Below are positions 1-6,638 of a stretch of 45,632 nucleotides of DNA, piece after piece. The stretch is from an uncultured Eubacteriales bacterium (GTDB lineage Bacteria; Bacillota; Clostridia; Christensenellales; CAG-138). The translations under genes were made by a program, and so were the position numbers. The notes beneath the pieces were generated by a model. That model was given only the letters and a program-made list of their open reading frames with translations. It searched no databases and had not been told where the DNA came from. The DNA lies in contig CADAZC010000006.1 in NCBI GenBank assembly GCA_902792295.1, positions 1 through 45,632 of the forward strand, written 5' to 3'. Within the stretch, counting starts at the first letter, position 1. Every line of letters starts with the position of its first letter.

Positions 1-1
1 C

Positions 2-223
2 GCGCAGATGTTCATTGATTACGGATGCACCGTCGCGTTCAACATGGACGGCGGTTCGTCGGTCGGCATCGTCTTCATGGGCGAGGCGCTGAACCGGCAT
101 TATAAGCCGGGCACGGTCGACATTCAGCGCAAATGGCCGGATGCGCTGCTGTTCGGGTACAGCGAGCAGATCCCGTCGCCGAACACACCGACGATCCACG
201 ACGGCTATCGGCACGGATATTGA
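2..223 (+). CDS. Phosphodiester glycosidase family protein, C-terminal fragment
   Basis: The open frame enters from the left edge and stops at 221-223, so only the last 73 or so residues are present. It contains a NMDGGSS motif close to the C-terminus. This motif is typical of the phosphodiester glycosidase (NAGPA-like, formerly DUF2233) family, whose members remove sugars linked by phosphodiester bonds and are usually secreted or surface proteins in Firmicutes. The signal peptide and N-terminal part lie outside the window. A TraX-like membrane protein begins 15 bases downstream on the same strand, so the two may be co-transcribed. The motif is seen directly; the substrate cannot be inferred. 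Confidence 0.7.
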   Translation, partial: AQMFIDYGCTVAFNMDGGSSVGIVFMGEALNRHYKPGTVDIQRKWPDALLFGYSEQIPSPNTPTIHDGYRHGY

Positions 224-238
224 CGGAGCAGAGGGGAA

Positions 239-985
239 ATGGAAGAAAAACGGGGTTTGACAGGCAATGCGCTGAAGCTCATCGCGATCGCTGCGATGAC
301 GCTGGATCATGTGCTTTGGATCCTGTTTCCGGGATATCAGCATATGCCGTGGCTGCTTGCGCTGCATGCGATCGGTCGGATCACCGCGCCGATCATGTGG
401 TTCTTTATCGCCGAGGGCTACATGCACACGCATAACTTCCGAAAGTATGCGCTGCGGCTTTTGCTCTTTGCGGTCATTTCTCACTTTGCCTACTGCTTTG
501 CGTTCGGCATCTCGTTTTTGCCGTTTGTAAAAAGTGTGTTCAACCAGACGAGCGTTATCTGGTCGCTGTTCTGGGGGCTGATCACGATCAAACTCTTCGA
601 TTCCGAATGTAAGACGTGGCTCAAATTCGTGCTGCTTGTGCCGATCCTGCTTGTCAGCTTTCCGTCGGACTGGAGCTGCATCGCGGTCATGGCGATCCTG
701 TATCTGTGGGGCAAGCGTGAATCCTTTGCAAAACGGATGATCTGGATGATGATCTGGACGGCGGCGTATGCGGTTGTCTACTTCTTCTTTATCGACCGGG
801 TGTACGGCGTACTGCAGCTTATGACGGCGCTGTCGATCCCTCTTTTGAAACTCTACAACGGACAGCGCGGCACGTGGAAGGGCATGAAGTGGCTGTTCTA
901 CATCTACTATCCCGCGCACCTCGTTGCGGTCGGCATCCTGCGGCTGATCCTGTTGGGCAACGTCGGCGTCATGATCGGCGGCTGA
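239..985 (+). CDS. TraX-like integral membrane protein
   Basis: A 248-residue polytopic membrane protein with many hydrophobic segments along its whole length. The N-terminal part (a TGNALKLIAIAAMTLDH stretch, then a GRITAPIMWFFIAEGY stretch) matches the TraX family, named for the F-plasmid pilin acetylase. In Firmicutes, chromosomal TraX homologues are common, unrelated to conjugation, and probably act as membrane acyltransferases on cell-surface molecules. The start at 239 follows a purine-rich AGAGGGGA site. No conjugation genes are nearby. Family assignment is confident; the acyl acceptor is unknown. Confidence 0.8.
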   Translation: MEEKRGLTGNALKLIAIAAMTLDHVLWILFPGYQHMPWLLALHAIGRITAPIMWFFIAEGYMHTHNFRKYALRLLLFAVISHFAYCFAFGISFLPFVKSVFNQTSVIWSLFWGLITIKLFDSECKTWLKFVLLVPILLVSFPSDWSCIAVMAILYLWGKRESFAKRMIWMMIWTAAYAVVYFFFIDRVYGVLQLMTALSIPLLKLYNGQRGTWKGMKWLFYIYYPAHLVAVGILRLILLGNVGVMIGG

Positions 986-1014
986 TCCAACAGACGGTTG
1001 AATCGATTGTCTTT

Positions 1015-1045
1015 CGGCGCGCTGTAAAAGGTCGCGCCGTTCTGT
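1015..1045 (+). terminator. Weak hairpin between traX-like gene and XRE gene
   Basis: CGGCGCG (1015-1021) pairs with CGCGCCG (1033-1039) and is followed by TTCTGTTAT. The T-run is broken, so this may be a weak terminator or simply a structured leader of the XRE gene. Confidence 0.3.
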
Positions 1046-1081
1046 TATCCTGTGAGCAGAACGAAACAGGAGGAAACAAAC

Positions 1082-2107
1082 ATGGAATTCGGAAAACAGT
1101 TTAAGGAGCTTCGCACGGCGCGCGGACTCACGCAGGAGACCGTGGCGGAGAAGCTGGGCGTGACAGGACAGGCGGTCAGCCGCTGGGAACGCGGCGAAAC
1201 GCTGCCGGACATCTCGCTGCTGCCGGAGATCTCCGCGTACTTCGGCGTCACGATCGACGCGCTGTTTGCGCTGAGTGACGACACGCGCATGGAACGTATT
1301 CAGAACATGATCTGGGACGTCAGGGAGTTCGATCCCGCGGTGGTCGAGACCGAGCGCCGGTTCCTGCTCGAAAAGGGCATGAAGGAACCGGACAATCCGA
1401 AGCCGTATTCGCTGCTCGCGGACATGGAGAACCACCTTGCCAAACAGTGCAGAGAACGCGCGGAGCTTGCCGCAAAGGAAGCGATCCGCCGCGATCCCTA
1501 TAACCGCATCGCGTACGGCGAGCTGTATGACGCCATGGGCGGACGCGGCGTGGACTGGTACTGCTGGACGAATCACAGGGGGATCGAGTTCTGGAAGGCG
1601 CACCTGAAGGCGCATCCGGACGCGTCCCGCGCATATCTGTATCTGATGGATCTTCTGATCGAGGATCAGCGCTTTGACGAGGCGCGGGAAGCGGTGAAGG
1701 AAATGGCGAAGTACGAAATGACCTTCCGCGTGCCGCTCTATGAGGGCAATATCGAATGGTTCGCAGGGAATCGGGACCTTGCCATGCAGCATTGGAACCG
1801 CATGTGCGAAACGTATGCCGACGAGTGGATGACCTGGCTTTCCATGGGCGACGTCTACGCCCGTTCCGGCGAATGGGAGCAGGCGATCGGAATGTATGAA
1901 AAGGCGATGGAGATCCAAAAGCCGCCGAGGATGGTGGACGCGCTCGAAGCGATCGCGCAGGTATGCGAGCGCATGGGCGACCCGAAGCGCGGGATCAAAG
2001 CGCTCGAGCGCGAGATCGTGATCCAAAAGGAAGACTGGAACACGACCAACGGCGAAACGGTCGATTATGTCCGCCGCGAGATCGAGAGATTGAAAGCGAA
2101 CGCATAA
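1082..2107 (+). CDS. XRE-family HTH regulator with TPR-like C-terminal domain
   Basis: The protein is 341 residues when started at the ATG at 1082, which has a perfect AGGAGG site at 1068-1073 eight bases upstream; an in-frame GTG at 1052 lacks such a site. Residues 5-60 form a Cro/C1-type helix-turn-helix (GLTQETVAEKLGVTGQAVSR, then WERGETLPDI). The rest is helical and rich in Trp, Tyr and Ala with TPR-like repeats, for example SMGDVYARSGEWEQAIGMYE near residue 260. This layout is common in Clostridia as a DNA-binding regulator with a tetratricopeptide sensor or dimerisation part. Targets are unknown and no partner gene is adjacent. Confidence 0.85.
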   Translation: MEFGKQFKELRTARGLTQETVAEKLGVTGQAVSRWERGETLPDISLLPEISAYFGVTIDALFALSDDTRMERIQNMIWDVREFDPAVVETERRFLLEKGMKEPDNPKPYSLLADMENHLAKQCRERAELAAKEAIRRDPYNRIAYGELYDAMGGRGVDWYCWTNHRGIEFWKAHLKAHPDASRAYLYLMDLLIEDQRFDEAREAVKEMAKYEMTFRVPLYEGNIEWFAGNRDLAMQHWNRMCETYADEWMTWLSMGDVYARSGEWEQAIGMYEKAMEIQKPPRMVDALEAIAQVCERMGDPKRGIKALEREIVIQKEDWNTTNGETVDYVRREIERLKANA

Positions 2108-2119
2108 GCCGAAACGCGA

Positions 2120-2149
2120 AAGAAGCGGGAGTGCTCCCGCTTCTTTTTG
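2120..2149. terminator. Bidirectional rho-independent terminator
   Basis: A perfect 12-bp stem (arms 2120-2131 and 2134-2145) with a 2-base loop and T-run lies between the convergent XRE gene (plus) and spoVAC (minus). The stop codon of spoVAC is at 2151, so the same hairpin probably serves both. Confidence 0.85.
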
Positions 2150-2150
2150 T

Positions 2151-2591
2151 TCAGAACAGCAGAGAAAGAAGCCCGACGACGATCGACGCGCCGATGCCGT
2201 AGACGAGCACGGGACCGGCGATCGTGAACAGCTTTGCGCCGACGCCGAGCACGAAGCCCTCGGGACGATATTCCATGGCGGGCGCGACGATCGCGTTTGC
2301 AAACCCCGTGATCGGCACGACCGTGCCGGCGCCTGCAAACGACGCGATGCGGTCGAACACGCCGAGCCCGGTCAGAAGCGCGGTAACAAAGATCAGCGTG
2401 ATCGAGCTGACGGTCGAGGCGTCGGCGTCGGAGAGGGAGAGGAGCGTTGCAAGATCGTGGATGCCCTGCCCGAGCACACAGATGATCCCGCCGACCAGGA
2501 ATGCTTTGAGGCATTGGGCTCCGGCGGGACTTTTCGGCGCGCGCCGCGCGACTTCCTTCTGATACGCTTTTGCGTCGAACGGCTGTTTCAC
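2151..2591 (-). CDS. spoVAC: Stage V sporulation protein AC
   Basis: A 146-residue membrane protein with the SpoVAC signature: an AFLVGGIICVLGQG stretch near the N-terminus, then GLGVFDRIASFAGAGTVVPI and GFANAIVAPAMEY. SpoVAC is the mechanosensitive inner-membrane component of the SpoVA channel, which moves dipicolinic acid and calcium into the forespore and out at germination. Length matches the family. The start is a GTG at 2589-2591, overlapping by four bases the stop of a 38-codon ORF upstream, which suggests translational coupling. spoVAD and spoVAEB, normally adjacent, are not here, so this copy stands alone or the set is dispersed. Its presence indicates a spore-former. Confidence 0.9.
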   Translation of the reverse strand: MKQPFDAKAYQKEVARRAPKSPAGAQCLKAFLVGGIICVLGQGIHDLATLLSLSDADASTVSSITLIFVTALLTGLGVFDRIASFAGAGTVVPITGFANAIVAPAMEYRPEGFVLGVGAKLFTIAGPVLVYGIGASIVVGLLSLLF

Positions 2592-2704
2592 GGGCGAACG
2601 CCTTTCTCCCTGCGTTCGGGGGCGCGCGTTTCACGGTCCGCGGGCAGCTTTTCACCGCCGCAGCCGTGCGGGCAGATCGGATAGATAACGGTATGTTGCG
2701 GCAT
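2588..2704 (-). CDS. Small Cys-containing ORF coupled to spoVAC
   Basis: A 38-residue ORF. It begins with ATG at 2704, preceded on the minus strand by GGAGG with a 5-base spacer, and ends with TGA sharing a GTGA overlap with the spoVAC start. The product starts MPQHTVIYPICPHGCGGEK and ends in a charged Arg/Glu-rich tail. The good ribosome binding site and exact overlap argue that it is translated, either as a leader peptide coupling spoVAC or as a small protein of its own. The CPHGC spacing could bind a metal. I recognise no family. Confidence 0.5.
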   Translation of the reverse strand: MPQHTVIYPICPHGCGGEKLPADRETRAPERREKGVRP

Positions 2705-2741
2705 AGACGCCTCCGTGAAGCTTATTTTTGACCGATATCGC

Positions 2742-2770
2742 TATTTTGCGCGTACTCTCTGAAAATATAC
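2742..2770 (-). promoter_or_regulatory. Possible forespore sigma-G-type promoter for spoVAC
   Basis: On the minus strand GTATA (plus 2766-2770) and CAAAATA (plus 2742-2748) are 17 bases apart and upstream of the small ORF and spoVAC. They loosely resemble the sigma-G consensus, and spoVA genes are sigma-G dependent in Bacillus. The match is imperfect. Confidence 0.25.
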
Positions 2771-2791
2771 CGAAAAACTTGAAAATTTTTC

Positions 2792-2820
2792 TTGACAGAC
2801 CGGACTTGTTTTGTTAGTAT
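2792..2820 (+). promoter_or_regulatory. Sigma-A promoter of rplM-rpsI
   Basis: A perfect TTGACA -35 box (2792-2797) is followed after 17 bases by TAGTAT (2815-2820); TATATT at 2818-2823 overlaps it with a 20-base spacer. It lies about 100 bases before rplM, leaving room for a structured leader. Confidence 0.75.
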
Positions 2821-2827
2821 ATTCGGT

Positions 2828-2918
2828 GTGCCATTGGGTGGAACTGCGTCACAGCCCCGACATCAGAACGCCGCAATGCAGCAAAGATTTACAAAATTTA
2901 TATATTGGAGGAATCGCC
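2828..2918 (+). promoter_or_regulatory. Untranslated leader of rplM, possible L13 autoregulatory RNA
   Basis: About 90 transcribed bases precede rplM. CTGCGT and ATGCAG can pair around a central bulged region between about 2845 and 2882, and an AT-rich segment with the GGAGG site (2907-2911) follows. Firmicutes often carry an L13 leader RNA here. I could not test the covariance model, so the identity is tentative. Confidence 0.35.
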
Positions 2919-3350
2919 ATGAAGTCTTATATGGCAAAGGGCGAAACCGTTGAGCGCAGCTGGTATGTCGTGGATGCGACGGACATGGTTCTTGGCCGTC
3001 TGTCCAGCCAGGTCGCTGCGATTCTCCGCGGCAAGCATAAGCCCATCTTTACGCCTCACGTTGATTGCGGTGACCACGTGATCATCATCAATGCTGAGAA
3101 GGTCCGTCTGACCGGCAGAAAGCTCGATCAGAAGACGCACATCCACCACACCGGTTTCCCGGGCGGAATCAAGGAAGTCAGCTATCGCACGCTTCTCGAA
3201 ACCAAGCCGGAGTTTGCGGTCTACGAATCCATCCGCCGCATGATGCCGAAAGGCCCGCTGGGCGACAAGATGCTGAAAAAGCTTCGCGTCTATGCAGGTC
3301 CGAACCACAACCACGAAGCACAGCAGCCCCAGGCGCTGGAGCTCAAGTAA
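2919..3350 (+). CDS. rplM: 50S ribosomal protein L13
   Basis: A 143-residue protein with the L13 landmarks [19 protein letters not shown] near the N-terminus, [20 protein letters not shown] in the middle and [20 protein letters not shown] near the end. L13 binds 23S rRNA early in assembly of the large subunit. The ATG at 2919 follows GGAGG at 2907-2911; an upstream in-frame extension to 2811 lies in the leader and is not coding. It is the first gene of the conserved L13-S9 operon; rpsI follows 18 bases after its stop. Length and sequence are as expected. Confidence 0.98.
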   Translation: MKSYMAKGETVERSWYVVDATDMVLGRLSSQVAAILRGKHKPIFTPHVDCGDHVIIINAEKVRLTGRKLDQKTHIHHTGFPGGIKEVSYRTLLETKPEFAVYESIRRMMPKGPLGDKMLKKLRVYAGPNHNHEAQQPQALELK

Positions 3351-3368
3351 TCGGAAAGGAGAACGACT

Positions 3369-3761
3369 ATGGCAAAGATCGCTTACATCGGCACCGGCAG
3401 ACGCAAAAAGTCCGTCGCGCGCGTTCGTCTTCTCCCCGGCAGCGGCAACATCACGATCAACAAGCGTGACATCGACGAGTATTTCGGTCTCGAAACCCTC
3501 AAGATGATCGTCCGTTCGCCCCTGGTTCTCACGAACCTTTCCGAAAAATACGATGTGAACGTGAACGTCTACGGCGGCGGTACGACCGGCCAGGCGGGCG
3601 CGATCCGTCACGGCATCTCCCGCGCGCTGCTCTCCGCCGATCCGGAGCTTCGCGGCACGCTGAAGAAAGCGGGATTCCTTACCCGCGATCCGAGAATGAA
3701 GGAGCGCAAAAAGTACGGTCTGCATGCAGCCCGCCGCGCACCCCAGTTCTCCAAGAGATAA
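3369..3761 (+). CDS. rpsI: 30S ribosomal protein S9
   Basis: A 130-residue protein beginning [20 protein letters not shown], the typical bacterial S9 start, with the [20 protein letters not shown] core and a basic C-terminus ending in KR, which reaches into the decoding centre and contacts P-site tRNA. It is preceded by an AAAGGAGAA site and co-transcribed with rplM. Transcription ends at the strong hairpin at 3778-3808. Nothing unusual is visible. Confidence 0.98.
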   Translation: MAKIAYIGTGRRKKSVARVRLLPGSGNITINKRDIDEYFGLETLKMIVRSPLVLTNLSEKYDVNVNVYGGGTTGQAGAIRHGISRALLSADPELRGTLKKAGFLTRDPRMKERKKYGLHAARRAPQFSKR

Positions 3762-3777
3762 TCGTCTCAAACACATT

Positions 3778-3808
3778 ACCCGCCTCTGTCCGAGGCGGGT
3801 GCTTTTTT
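3778..3808 (+). terminator. Terminator of the rplM-rpsI operon
   Basis: ACCCGCCTC (3778-3786) pairs with GAGGCGGGT (3792-3800) around a 5-base loop, followed by GCTTTTTT. Confidence 0.92.
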
Positions 3809-3896
3809 ATGCGGACGGGGCAGTGCGTTCCGCTTCCGACGGTTCGGATGCCGGGAATCGGGCGAAATGAAAGGCGGTATTTCGGACAGAGCACGG

Positions 3897-3925
3897 TTGA
3901 ATACACGCGTCCGCTGTATTATAAT
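3897..3925 (+). promoter_or_regulatory. Sigma-A promoter of the lipoprotein gene
   Basis: TTGAAT (3897-3902), a 17-base spacer and a perfect TATAAT (3920-3925) lie about 80 bases before the GTG start at 4003. Confidence 0.8.
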
Positions 3926-4002
3926 GGATTCGGAAACAGAAAACGGACTGAAAAGAGATCTGCGTCTGTTTCCGATCAAAAGAACGGTAAAGGAGCATTT
4001 CC

Positions 4003-5139
4003 GTGAAAAAACGAATTGTGATTCTGCTGATCTTCTGCCTGCTGCTTGCGGGATGCGCCGCGCCGAAGGAGACGGAAGCGAACCCTTCCTTTGAGACGGC
4101 GACCGCACCCGCCGAAGCGGCGTCCGCGCCGAAAAACGCGGAGACGCCCGCGCCGGAACCTTCAAAGGGACAGATCTTTTTGTACGGGGAACGGCATTCC
4201 GACCCCGTGTTTCTGAACAAAGAACTGGAGATCTGGGGTGAATTCTATGCAAAAGGCAACCGGGATCTGTTCATCGAGATGCCGTACTACACGACTGGAC
4301 TGCTGAACGTCTGGATGCATGAGGATTCGGATCGGATTCTGGAGGATATCTATTGGGATTGGACGGGGACGCAGGCTTTTTCGCGCGACTATATCAACTT
4401 TTTCAAGCAAATCAAACAGGATTATCCGGAAACCGTCTTTCACGGAACGGACGTCGGACATCAGTATGATACCATCGGCGCACGCTATCTCGATATGCTG
4501 AAGGAGGCGGGCATGGAGGATTCGGAGGAATATGCCCGCGCAACAGAAATCATCGAGCAGGGAAAGAAATTCTACAGTCTCCATCGGTACGCTTACCGGG
4601 AAAACTGCATGGCGGAAAACTTTATCTGGGAATTCGACCGGCTCGCCGACAGGGATATTATGGGGATCTACGGCTGGCAGCATACGGATATTGACGCCAT
4701 GGACTCTTCCGGAGAGGTCGACAGCATGGCAAAGCAGCTTGCCGCGCGGTACGGGGATCGGCTGCATGTCAAAAACCTGCGGTACGGCGATCCGATCCGG
4801 ACGGACCGTATGGTAATTGCCGGAAAGGAATATGACTGCGACTATTACGGAACGGTCAATCTCGAAACATATGCGCCGACGCTGGGGGTCCGGTATCTGG
4901 AAGTCTGGAGCGTGGAAAACGCGTTCGAGGACCTTGCGCCCTATTCCGCAAAACAGGATGAAGACGGCGACAGATTCATCTGTATTCCCGATATGCCGGT
5001 GGAGCTTCAGCCGGGAACGGTGTATGTCGTTGACGTCGCGATGCAGGACGGATCGATCGATCACGGCGTTTACCGCTGCGACGGAACCCGTTTCGAAGGC
5101 GAACTGATCATCATACAGATCGATATTCCGGAAGCATAA
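4003..5139 (+). CDS. Lipoprotein with EreA/ChaN-like (TIKI superfamily) domain
   Basis: A 378-residue protein starting at GTG 4003, with AAGGAG seven bases upstream. Residues 1-18 are a lipoprotein signal with LAGC lipobox (Cys18), followed by a low-complexity Ala/Pro/Glu linker to about residue 55. The folded part starts with LYGERHSDP (residues 60-68) and has an IEMP (91-94) and a later GIYGWQHTD motif. The paired GE-x-H and G-x-x-H motifs recall the erythromycin esterase/ChaN/TIKI superfamily of metal-dependent hydrolases and haem-binding proteins. A C-terminal region of about 110 residues is of unknown kind. It is monocistronic, with its own promoter and terminator. The family link is inferred from motifs and the substrate is unknown. 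Confidence 0.55.
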   Translation: MKKRIVILLIFCLLLAGCAAPKETEANPSFETATAPAEAASAPKNAETPAPEPSKGQIFLYGERHSDPVFLNKELEIWGEFYAKGNRDLFIEMPYYTTGLLNVWMHEDSDRILEDIYWDWTGTQAFSRDYINFFKQIKQDYPETVFHGTDVGHQYDTIGARYLDMLKEAGMEDSEEYARATEIIEQGKKFYSLHRYAYRENCMAENFIWEFDRLADRDIMGIYGWQHTDIDAMDSSGEVDSMAKQLAARYGDRLHVKNLRYGDPIRTDRMVIAGKEYDCDYYGTVNLETYAPTLGVRYLEVWSVENAFEDLAPYSAKQDEDGDRFICIPDMPVELQPGTVYVVDVAMQDGSIDHGVYRCDGTRFEGELIIIQIDIPEA

Positions 5140-5153
5140 CAACCGCGAAACCG

Positions 5154-5195
5154 AAAGAGGTTCTTCCCGAAACGGCGGGGGAACCTCTTTTCTTT
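5154..5195 (+). terminator. Terminator of the lipoprotein gene
   Basis: AAAGAGGTTC (5154-5163) pairs with GAACCTCTTT (5181-5190) and is followed by TCTTT. It separates the lipoprotein gene from the hydantoinase promoter. Confidence 0.85.
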
Positions 5196-5230
5196 GCAAT
5201 GCGCTTGCGAAAGCAGCACGGATGTGATAA

Positions 5231-5236
5231 TATAAT
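5231..5236 (+). promoter_or_regulatory. Probable -10 box of the hydA operon
   Basis: A perfect TATAAT at 5231-5236 lies 31 bases before the hydA ATG. The only candidate -35 box, TTGCGA at 5205-5210, is 20 bases away, longer than usual, so an activator may be needed. Confidence 0.55.
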
Positions 5237-5267
5237 ATTTGTAAAAATCTGTGCGGAGGGGGTCATT

Positions 5268-6638
5268 ATGCGGATCCTGATCAAAAACGGAACGATCGTG
5301 AAATCGACGGGAAGAAAACAGGCGGATATGCTCATCGAGGACGGAAAGATTGCAAAGATCGCGGCGCATATCGACGCAAAAGCGGACCGTGTGATCGACG
5401 CGTCCGGCTGTTATGTTTTTGCGGGATTCATCGACACGCACACGCATTTCGACCTCGATCTGGGCGTGACCGTGACCGCGGACGATTTCGAGACCGGAAC
5501 CAGGGCGGCGGTCGTCGGCGGCACGACCACGGTGCTCGACTTTGCAACACAGGATCACGGCATGACGATGCACGACGCGCTTGAATTGTGGCATAAGAAA
5601 GCCGAAAAGAGCTCCTGTAATTACGGCTTCCACATGGCGGTGTCCGAGTGGAACGACGCGCGTAAAGCCGAGGTCGACGATATGTTCCGCGCAGGCGTCA
5701 GTTCGTTCAAGATGTATATGGTGTACGACGCGATGAAGGTCAACGACGGGCAGATCTACGACGCGCAGAAGTTCATCGGCGCGCGCGGCGGCGTCATCGG
5801 CGTGCATTGCGAAAACTACGACGTTCTGCAGGCGCGCATCGCGGAGGAGAAGGCGAAAGGGCACCTCGACCCGACCGCGCATCCGGTCACGCGGCCGCAG
5901 GCGGTCGAAGCGGAGGGCGTGGCGCGGCTGATGCGCATTGCGGAGCTTTCCCGCAATCCCGCGTGGGTGGTGCATCTGTCCACCGCGGACGGACTCGAAG
6001 AGGTGCGCGCGGCGCGGAAGCGCGGCGTGGAAGTCTATGCCGAAACGTGTCCGCAGTACTTTACGCTCGACGTAAAGCGCTATGCCGATCCCGATGGTGC
6101 GAAGTTCGTCATGTCGCCGCCGCTTCGCGAGGCAAAAGACCGCGCGGCGATCCTCGACGGCATGAAAAAGAAGGATATCGATTTTATCGGAACGGATCAT
6201 TGCTCGTTTACAATGCGGCAAAAGGCGCTGGGAAAGGATGATTTTTCGAAGATCCCGAACGGCGGCGCAGGTGTGCAGAACCGCGCGGAGCTGGTTTATA
6301 CCTACGCGGTCGAGACCGGCGCGATCACGCTCGAGCAGATGGCGCTTCTTTTGAGCGAACGCGCGGCGCGGCTGTTCGGCATGTACCCGCAAAAGGGCGT
6401 TCTGCGCGTCGGAAGCGACGCGGATATCGTGATCTTCGATCCGAACGACAGGCATACGATCTCGTGGAAAACGAACCTGCACGCGTGCGACAATTCGCCG
6501 TATGAGGGCATGGAGGTCTCGGGACGCACGCGCGACGTGATCCTGAACGGCGAGCCCGTCGTGGAAAACGGCGCGCTCGTTCTGCCGAACCGCGGACGGT
6601 TCGTGTTCCGCAAGCCCTCGGAAAGGTACAGAAAATGA
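5268..6638 (+). CDS. hydA: Dihydropyrimidinase / D-hydantoinase family amidohydrolase
   Basis: A 456-residue cyclic amidohydrolase. The metal site is complete: DTHTHFD near residue 60, FKMYMVYD with the lysine that is normally carboxylated, GVHCEN, WVVHLSTADG and the FIGTDHC aspartate. The family opens dihydropyrimidine or hydantoin rings; HyuA/HydA members also sit in anaerobic purine-degradation clusters beside ssnA (guanine deaminase), mocA and molybdenum hydroxylases. The ATG at 5268 follows GGAGGGGGT; an in-frame extension to 5199 has no ribosome binding site. The stop overlaps the next start as ATGA (6635-6638), so it is coupled to the MocA-guanine deaminase protein. That pairing supports a role in purine rather than pyrimidine catabolism, though this remains inference. 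Confidence 0.9.
   Translation: MRILIKNGTIVKSTGRKQADMLIEDGKIAKIAAHIDAKADRVIDASGCYVFAGFIDTHTHFDLDLGVTVTADDFETGTRAAVVGGTTTVLDFATQDHGMTMHDALELWHKKAEKSSCNYGFHMAVSEWNDARKAEVDDMFRAGVSSFKMYMVYDAMKVNDGQIYDAQKFIGARGGVIGVHCENYDVLQARIAEEKAKGHLDPTAHPVTRPQAVEAEGVARLMRIAELSRNPAWVVHLSTADGLEEVRAARKRGVEVYAETCPQYFTLDVKRYADPDGAKFVMSPPLREAKDRAAILDGMKKKDIDFIGTDHCSFTMRQKALGKDDFSKIPNGGAGVQNRAELVYTYAVETGAITLEQMALLLSERAARLFGMYPQKGVLRVGSDADIVIFDPNDRHTISWKTNLHACDNSPYEGMEVSGRTRDVILNGEPVVENGALVLPNRGRFVFRKPSERYRK

Noticed and set aside
2065..2655. A 196-codon minus-strand frame overlapping spoVAC
   Set aside because: It is an out-of-frame shadow of spoVAC and the small ORF; Arg-rich and without conserved motifs.
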